Part shown: piece after piece, positions 41,265 through 47,433 of the stretch | Position numbering within the stretch: position 1 is the first letter of the stretch | Layout of the letters: every line of letters begins with the position of its first letter | Source: Phoronis australis | Lineage: Eukaryota > Phoronida > Phoronidae | Reading direction: 5' to 3' | DNA: 47,433 nt | Assembly: GCA_002633005.1 (NCBI GenBank) | Contig: NMRA01000035.1 | Coordinates: 365,878 to 413,310 of the forward strand | Program-made: the position numbers and the translations under genes | The notes under the pieces: model-generated | Seen by the model: the letters and a program-made list of their open reading frames with translations, nothing else | Told to the model about the DNA's origin: nothing | Databases searched by the model: none

Positions 41265-41985
41265 AAGTACATACTTGATATTAATATTTTCTGAATCCTC
41301 TCGCCATGGTGATCATGGTGATTCCAAAACTGTATTACTGGTATTGATTAGGCTCTTCCTGTATTCACCGTTTTTACGAGGTGTTCATTTGTGGCAGCCG
41401 ATCTCGAGTGACCGCCATTATAAAACTGCGACACCTCTCAGCAGAAATGATAACTACAATGATCACGCGTGTGCGGTCAGAAGACCCCAAAACTGGCTGG
41501 TATATTGAAGATATCCCGTGGTACATTAGGGAAACTGAGTAAAAACAGTAATAGTCATTTATAAAGCATTGCCTCTTCAAAAATTCTTCTTTAGAAAACA
41601 TGCAAGAGTGTGTGTTCTGGAAAACACTTGACCTCTCGGGAACATGATTTTGGCTGGTGTTATGGCGGACATTTGTTGTCTCAGAGACAAATACTGTTTC
41701 AAACAAGTGGAATTAGGTAATAAGATAACTAATATCATGGGCATGCTAAGATAGCGAACACAGGAACACATTCTGCATCGAAGCAACTTCACTCTAGGTT
41801 AACCCAGCCGAAAGGTGTCACACTTTTAAAAATGGCTGCCTTACTAAATCCGCGTTGCAAATGAATGCCTTGGAAAAACTCGAAAATTACGAGTAAGAAG
41901 CGTCCATTCAGTACAAGTAATACATTTTTGGAATCACCGTGACTAGAGGATTCAGAAAATAATAGTATCAAGTATGTATGTTAAT
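41265..41985. mobile_element. Inverted-repeat element with coding-like arms
   Basis: Arms about 41265-41430 (plus) and 41800-41985 (minus) are inverted copies, roughly three quarters alike. Translated outward-in, both read FSESS.HGDSK.VLLVL and, further on, G.HL. The shared peptide could be chance coding in a long TIR. No transposase is visible between the arms. Confidence 0.5.
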
Positions 41986-42103
41986 ACTGTTGGATTGTAA
42001 ACAATAACCATCAATTCCTCTGAAATTTGTTATTGGTTTTACAGACATTTGTAAAAATTATTAAAAAGTGTTGTGAGTGTAAGATAAGTCGGACGTTGTA
42101 GAA

Positions 42104-42246
42104 CTGCTTCCTGTGAATCATATGAGTGTCTGTTAGCCACTCGCAAATGGGCAATTGCCTATTAGCTGAATTATTAGCACACTTCCCACTCTCATGGGGG
42201 TTGCTGTTTCGGTTATTGGGTCAGTTAAACTCGGCTATTACTACAA
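42104..42246 (+). mobile_element. tRNA-derived SINE, copy 2
   Basis: Same family as 40229-40386 (CTTCCTGTGAATCATATGAG ... TCGGCTATTACTAC). The B box is degraded to GTTTCGGTTATT, so it is probably transcriptionally dead. Confidence 0.65.
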
Positions 42247-42483
42247 TTGGCATTACTGGCAAACAGATGATATACCAAGGAAGCACTGCCAACACAGGGC
42301 CTGCGGACCTAGGACAGGGCACAATTGATGTGGGTCCAGAACACAAGGAGAGCGTTGCTGAGGACAAATTCCAGGAGACAGGGTAGTGTTGCTGAGGGCA
42401 AATTCCAGGGTGGTAGGGTTTTGCTGGGATCTGCAGCCAGGAGGTGTACCTATTCCGTAGGAAAGGGGCGTATGATGGAGACA

Positions 42484-42619
42484 TGCTTCCGGTAAATCAT
42501 GAGCCTCTTTTAGCCACTCGCTAAGAGGCAATTCATATAAGTTGAATGGTTAGCACGCTTGGCAGTTGTATCGGGGTCGCTGGTTTAGTTCCCGGGTTGG
42601 GTAAACTCAGCTTTTACCA
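42484..42619 (+). mobile_element. tRNA-derived SINE, copy 3
   Basis: Same family again (TGCTTCCGGTAAATCATGAG, GGTTAGCACGCTTGG, TGGTTTAGTTCCCGGG). The middle GCCTATTAGCTG segment is partly lost. Separated from copy 2 by about 240 bp that contains two near-repeats of a GGGCAAATTCCAGG-type motif. Confidence 0.65.
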
Positions 42620-42740
42620 TACACCGGCTTCCACAATTTTTGAAAACCCATCTCTTGGTAAAAACTGCAGTTGATAAAGGGGCCTGTGCTTTTTTCTGAT
42701 TCTTTAATCAACTGTTCTACTTAAACGAAACTGTGTATGT

Positions 42741-43236
42741 CAGGGCTTGGAATTTTCCGCGGAAACGCGGATTTCCGCTTTTTTCAAATGTTCTGTCCAC
42801 GTATTTTATTATATTTCCGCGTAAAAAAATCGGATTTGATATAAAATTTCCGCGGCAAATTTCTTTCTTATCGCCGCGTTGCCGACGACTTTCACCTCGA
42901 AAAGCGGAAGTTGCTCTTTATGTTTCGGAGGAATGTAAATTGTCAACATTGCCGGGGCATCTGGGATAGCGTGGTGGATTTCCTTAATGGCGGCTCGTGT
43001 GATTGTAAACCGCGGTGACAAATACTACGACTCTGCAGCCAAAAATGTTTGGAGGTGGGAGTGGCAGACGAGCTAAGACAGACGCAGACGCATGCTTCCG
43101 GAGGTGGTACCATTTTTTTAGTCCTCTCGATTTTTGTCGCCAAAATGTCCACACCGACTTTTTCAAGGCTGGCTGCTTGCATGTTTCGTAACGTAACAAT
43201 TTCCGCATTTTTCGCCATTGGTCATTCCAAGCCCTG
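42741..43236. mobile_element. 496-bp TIR transposon derivative with target duplication
   Basis: Ends are perfect 13-bp inverted repeats CAGGGCTTGGAAT (42741-42753) and ATTCCAAGCCCTG (43224-43236), flanked on both sides by GTATGT (42735-42740, 43237-43242). The interior is rich in CCGCGG and TTTCCGCG motifs. Overlapping open frames on both strands show no transposase motif. Non-autonomous; superfamily not assigned. Confidence 0.8.
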
Positions 43237-43249
43237 GTATGTGTCATAA

Positions 43250-46200
43250 CAAACTCTTAGAATTGGTTTCACTTTGTTATAAGATTTTAGCATTTTAACA
43301 CTAATACCCTGAATTTATGTACAAAATGTTTTTCTTCAGCATTGGTGTCATTAACTCCCAGAAGAGGTAAAAATTTGCAAATGGTGCATGCCACGAGCAT
43401 ATTGTTTTCAAGTGGACGACACTTTTCTTTGTAATAAAAGGATGAGAATTATGTACAAAAATGGTGTTTCTTTAGACTGAGCATAACAGGGAAGTTGAGT
43501 GGCGGTTGACACCCAGATTTTGCATACACCCTCACTTAGCTCTACTTGTTGATATAAATTTCACGATGAGGTGACAAGCACCAGGCTGTGTGAAATTTTG
43601 AGGTCTATATGTAAGATTAACACCTAGTGGTTCTTAGCTGTAGTTTGACCTTTAGTCTTCATACAGTTAACTGGCTGGCTGTGGAAAAGGTTGCTGGTTA
43701 GAAACAGAACAGGTAATTCAAGCTGATCATATCGAATTCTTTTACCAAGCAAACTAATTTTTCTTTCCAATTGGCTATCAAAACAAACACATACCATGGC
43801 TAGTAATCCGGCATCTTAAAGTTATAAATTATCTGGGCTTCAAACCTTCATCTAAATTGTCTTTAGCATCCAAGGTCCCAAAGTCTTCTTATTGAAAAAC
43901 AATTTAAACACGTTTCATTTGAAATTTAATTAGGGATACCTGAAATTATGTAATAACCGCCACCACCTCACCCTCCTGAGTACAGTATACTTTGTACCTC
44001 TGAAACAAAAGAGCAAAACTAAAAATTTGGATCTTGAACATTAAGAACCAGACCATAGAATAAATGATGTTCCTTACTTTTTGAATCAGTTGGAAGAATT
44101 ATGTTTGACCCTTTTGAAACAGTTAAATGAGCCTTCAAAATAATATAAATAATTTAGAATGTTTAAAATGCATAAAATGCAGTAGGTTTAACTTCATGAG
44201 ATGTAGGATTACTCCTGTTGCCTGTTCACGCGTGGCATGTGTCTCATTGCTAGCAAAGTTCTATGTTTTAACTTAATTGAGATAGTAAGGATTATTCATG
44301 ATGGGTCAATTTAATGCTGTATTAGGCTCTGATCTAGGTAGCTTTTTGTCACCTTTTGTGTTCCCAGTTTGTTGTGTGATCCGTTTCACTTCTTTTTTGG
44401 CAATTGACATCTGGAAAGTTGGTAATGTGTAACTTTTGCTGACATCACTAAATGAGGGTATGGTTAACATTTTTGTAAAAAGAATAAAAATTTCTATTTT
44501 AAAATCAAAATAATAATTTTATGTTTAAATTGTTCAAACAAACTTTGTGACAATAATAGTTTAGTTAGTGACCCACAACTGTCTAGTTCACTGTACCCAA
44601 TGAGTCGCGCATACCCTTGATACTCTAGGGTAAAAAGTCACTATTTCTGAGAAAATAATTGCCAAAGTTAACCTTTATTTTGTTTTTTAAAGGCTTCAGA
44701 TGGTAAAATTGTTCCCAACTTCTCGAAAATTGTCTAGTGATGAGCACCTGCAATGGTGTAGTTTTTTCAAAATGATAAAAATTTGTTAGGTGCTACAAAT
44801 TGGTAGGATAGTCAGCTTTGGTCCGCTGTGGATAAACTGAGTGGTATGAAATGTAAATAAAATAATCTTAGTTGTTATTGGTTCTAAAATATTCTCATTA
44901 TTCTGATATTCTGGGTAAGAGTCCGATTATTGTAACATCACATTCTGAGTCGGCTACTTTTTTTGAACACCAGTTGGTAAAATGAGCAACTGTTTCTCAA
45001 ATCAAAGACCAACACATCAACTATTACTATCAGTCTGTGGAGCAATTTATATGACCATTTGACATGTAGCATCACCGTTTTTAACCAGTTTCCCTTTTGT
45101 TGAATTTGCAAATAACTCTTCTACTTTCACATCATTAATTGCAGTTCACAGTAAATGACAACTCATAATTGGTTTCACTTCCTTTTAATTGTGAATATTC
45201 CAGCTACCTGTAGTTATGAGCAAAGTTTGCTTTAAGCCAAGTCATCATAATTTCCTTATTCCTGTCACTTTATCTCTAGCATGGCTTTAAGTGTAGAGTG
45301 TTTCTTTTAAGTGACCATAACAGACAAGGTTATGTATTTGGGCTAATGTTTGTCAAAACTTAAAATTATCTACAGAACCAAGAGTATCCTGGTTTCCATC
45401 TGGTGATTTTTGACCAATAAAATTCAAAGTTTGTCACAAAGACTTCCTAGTCTGTGAGACTAAGAATACCACCCGAATGTGACACATGGCAGCATTTTGG
45501 ATTGCTCGGATATTCAGGATAGTTCTAATCATCTACTGAATGTACCATATCAGCCANACGAAAACGCGTACCAGGATGTAAGGTTCGTGCCCTCCCCCTC
45601 GAGTTTTAGTTGGCAATTTTGACATGAAGATGACGGTGATATTTATGCGTTCCTTGACGAGAATTCCAGCAAGTCAAGTTTTGCCTAATTCAGCTTTTCA
45701 TTCATTTTTATACCGTGTATGGTCGCTGGCAAAATAAGATACCATCAAGATTTTAGTCTACATGTTTCCTAACTCGGTTTTTGGACATAACACTAGTTAT
45801 AGGAATCTGATTATGAGCGCGCAAGAGAAGACGGAACATATTTGCGACGTTTCGTTTACTCAAAGTTAATGAGCCTAAACGTCAGAAAATATTTGTTTTC
45901 TCTTTCTCGCTTATAATGATTTTCAATGGTTTCCGTTATTCAATTTCGGCAAGGTCGTCGCTTTCTCGCAAAACTACCGATTGGATGATCAATTACGCAC
46001 TTATTTGCTCTCCGTTTTAACGCGTGATCATCGTCAATACACCTCCAAAAATTGCACATCGTCTTTGCGCAAACTACATTGAGATTTAAGTTTCCCGAAA
46101 AAAGTTGACGATCGGATAGTGTTTAAAATTCTAATTCTAAATTTCTCCAGTTAGTGCACAAATGAAGTAAAAGAAAGTAGTTCTGCTTGTCGCGTCAGCT

Positions 46201-46285
46201 GTTGGTATCATTTTCTCGATTTATGACCCACAACGCGTGACTGGTCAAAGCCTTTTCAAATTAGCCGGTGGAGCGTGAGACCCCT
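43250..46285. other. AT-rich region with no gene recognised
   Basis: Three kilobases without any open frame above 60 codons. No repeat family recognised. An N lies at 45557. Could be intron of the candidate plus-strand gene or plain intergenic DNA. Confidence 0.5.
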
Positions 46286-46289
46286 GAGG

Positions 46290-47035
46290 TCCCAATCGAG
46301 TCCTCACGACAACTTCGCGTTATGTCAATGTCAGAATTGTCGATTATGTCCATGACTCTTGTTTGTTCTATTATCTCTGTGTGTGGAATCCTGTCTAGTA
46401 ATTTTATTCCAAGCATTTTTCTCTCCATTGCTCTCTGTGTTGTTGTTAGCTTGGCAATTGTCTGTTTTGTTAAGGTCCATGTTTGGCATCCATAGGTGAT
46501 TGTGGGGATGATGCACTGGCCAAATACTTTTCTTTTCAGAGATATGGGTATGTTCTTATCTTGGAATATTTCTCTGTTTTTTCCAAAGCAATTCCATCCA
46601 GCTCTTATTCGGATTTGTATTTCATTGGTCATACGGTTCCCCACTTATATAGTTTGTCCCAGGTATTTACATTATGTGACTTTTTCAATGATCTTGTTCT
46701 CCACCATTACTTGTTCGTCTGTTTTAAAATTTGTCATGTATTTTGTCTTGTCCTTGTGTATCTTTAATCACACATTGTTGCTTTCTTCATTCAGTATATT
46801 TGAATTTGTTTCTAATTGTGTTATGTCTTCTGTGCACAAAGGCAACATCATCTGCAAATCTTAGGTCTGTTATATGTTCTCCGTCTATGTTCACTCCCTT
46901 TTGAAGGTCTGAAGATTTGAAGATCTCTTCCATTGTCAGTGTAAACAGTTTAGGTGAAATTGGGTCTCCCTGTCTAACTCCTCTCTCTATGTTGAATCTT
47001 TCAGAGACGTGGTTGTCGATGTGTATTCACAGATC
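46290..47035 (-). mobile_element. RTE-type LINE reverse transcriptase fragment
   Basis: The minus strand reads RGVRQGDPISPKLFTLTMEE (about 46985-46925), then DLRFADDVAFVHR (catalytic FADD, about 46865-46825). After frame shifts it reads TITYGCQTWTLTKQTI and TTQRAMERKMLGIKLLDR (46520-46390). This order is that of RTE-clade elements. Broken by stops and truncated at both ends. The C-terminal part (GHVAR) that should follow is absent here, but present in the separate relic at 38990-39300. Confidence 0.85.
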
Positions 47036-47301
47036 CCAAACTATTTTTGGTGACCCAAGTCTAAAGTTGGCTGCATAATCATTTTGATTTTTTTTGTATT
47101 CTAAATTTCAGGGGTGATATAACTTAATATGATCACTCGTGATATTCCAGCCACTTCCGTAAAAATGTATCAGAATTCTGATATTTGATTTACCTAACCA
47201 ATTAAGCTATTTTCACGAAAGACGTCGCTCTAGCTGGCGACTAGTGGGTAATCATAGAGTATCTTTGGTGTAGTAATACACACTAGTGTTGGCTTAGGTA
47301 G

Positions 47302-47433
47302 CAGGGGCGGACCCAGGATTTTGAGTTGCCGGGGGACAGGGCGCAGGAATAACCAGAATTTCGGCAGATGCTCGCGCCCAGCCTAAAATGTGGGATTCAG
47401 GGGTCTCGAATTTTTGGGTTTGCGGACCTTTTG
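47302..47433 (+). mobile_element. hAT-like element end, cut by window edge
   Basis: Starts CAGGGGCGGACCCAGG at 47302 and runs out of the window. The CGCGCCCAGCCTAAAATG segment near 47369 also occurs in the MITE at 14058, so the two families share sequence. Confidence 0.45.

Noticed and set aside
42949-43249. Minus-strand frames of 87-91 codons inside the TIR element
   Set aside because: They overlap in different frames, lack transposase motifs, and one extends past the element's end.

Overview
The window is nuclear DNA from an animal, most likely an invertebrate. Genes are split by GT-AG introns, intergenic DNA is AT-rich, and non-LTR retrotransposon relics, tRNA-derived SINEs, MITEs and a (CA)n microsatellite are scattered throughout. 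Five isolated single N bases (19022, 23985, 33114, 39498, 45557) look like assembly joins or unresolved bases. I cannot name the species; the repeats and the divergence between copies would fit a highly heterozygous marine invertebrate.

All confidently recognised genes are on the minus strand. (1) Two paralogous AP-1-type bZIP factor genes, closest in layout to ATF3/JDP2/FOS. Each has three coding exons: copy A at 3016-4413 (174 aa) and copy B at 14690-16130 (180 aa). Each is preceded by a conserved promoter-like block (about 5206-5343 and 17436-17591) with a cAMP-response element, a heat-shock element and TATA-like boxes. Each has a long (about 2.3 kb) AU-rich 3' UTR ending at a shared AATAAA. 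(2) One SLC17/sialin-type anion transporter gene spread over 18 kb, 38310 down to 20354. I could reassemble 11 coding exons with matching splice phases into a 532-residue, 12-TM protein.

The left half is a tandem segmental duplication. Unit A (about 650-11100) and unit B (about 12340-20710) both carry a bZIP gene followed by the 3' end of the SLC17 gene. In unit A that 3' end is only a decayed last exon (10768-10963), so the breakpoint lies in SLC17 intron 10. The two units differ by private insertions: short TIR elements at 2151-2355, 12803-13038 and 14058-14193, and a LINE tail at 9255-10397. A palindromic short-repeat cluster (12060-12295) sits in the junction between the units.

Inside the SLC17 gene, a 567-bp block carrying exon 8 and part of exon 9 occurs twice, flanking a single N, with about nine substitutions and no indels. 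This is best explained as two alleles placed in tandem by the assembler. Introns 1-10 contain a SINE, the microsatellite and a 0.93-kb fold-back element with 198-bp inverted repeats.

The right part (38.3-47.4 kb) is mainly repeats: RTE-type LINE fragments, three copies of one tRNA-SINE, a 496-bp TIR element with a target-site duplication, and an inverted repeat whose arms encode the same peptide. There is also an unexplained strong hairpin next to an N. A possible first coding exon of a plus-strand gene lies at 40950. No complete RNA gene, CRISPR array or operon-like structure was seen.
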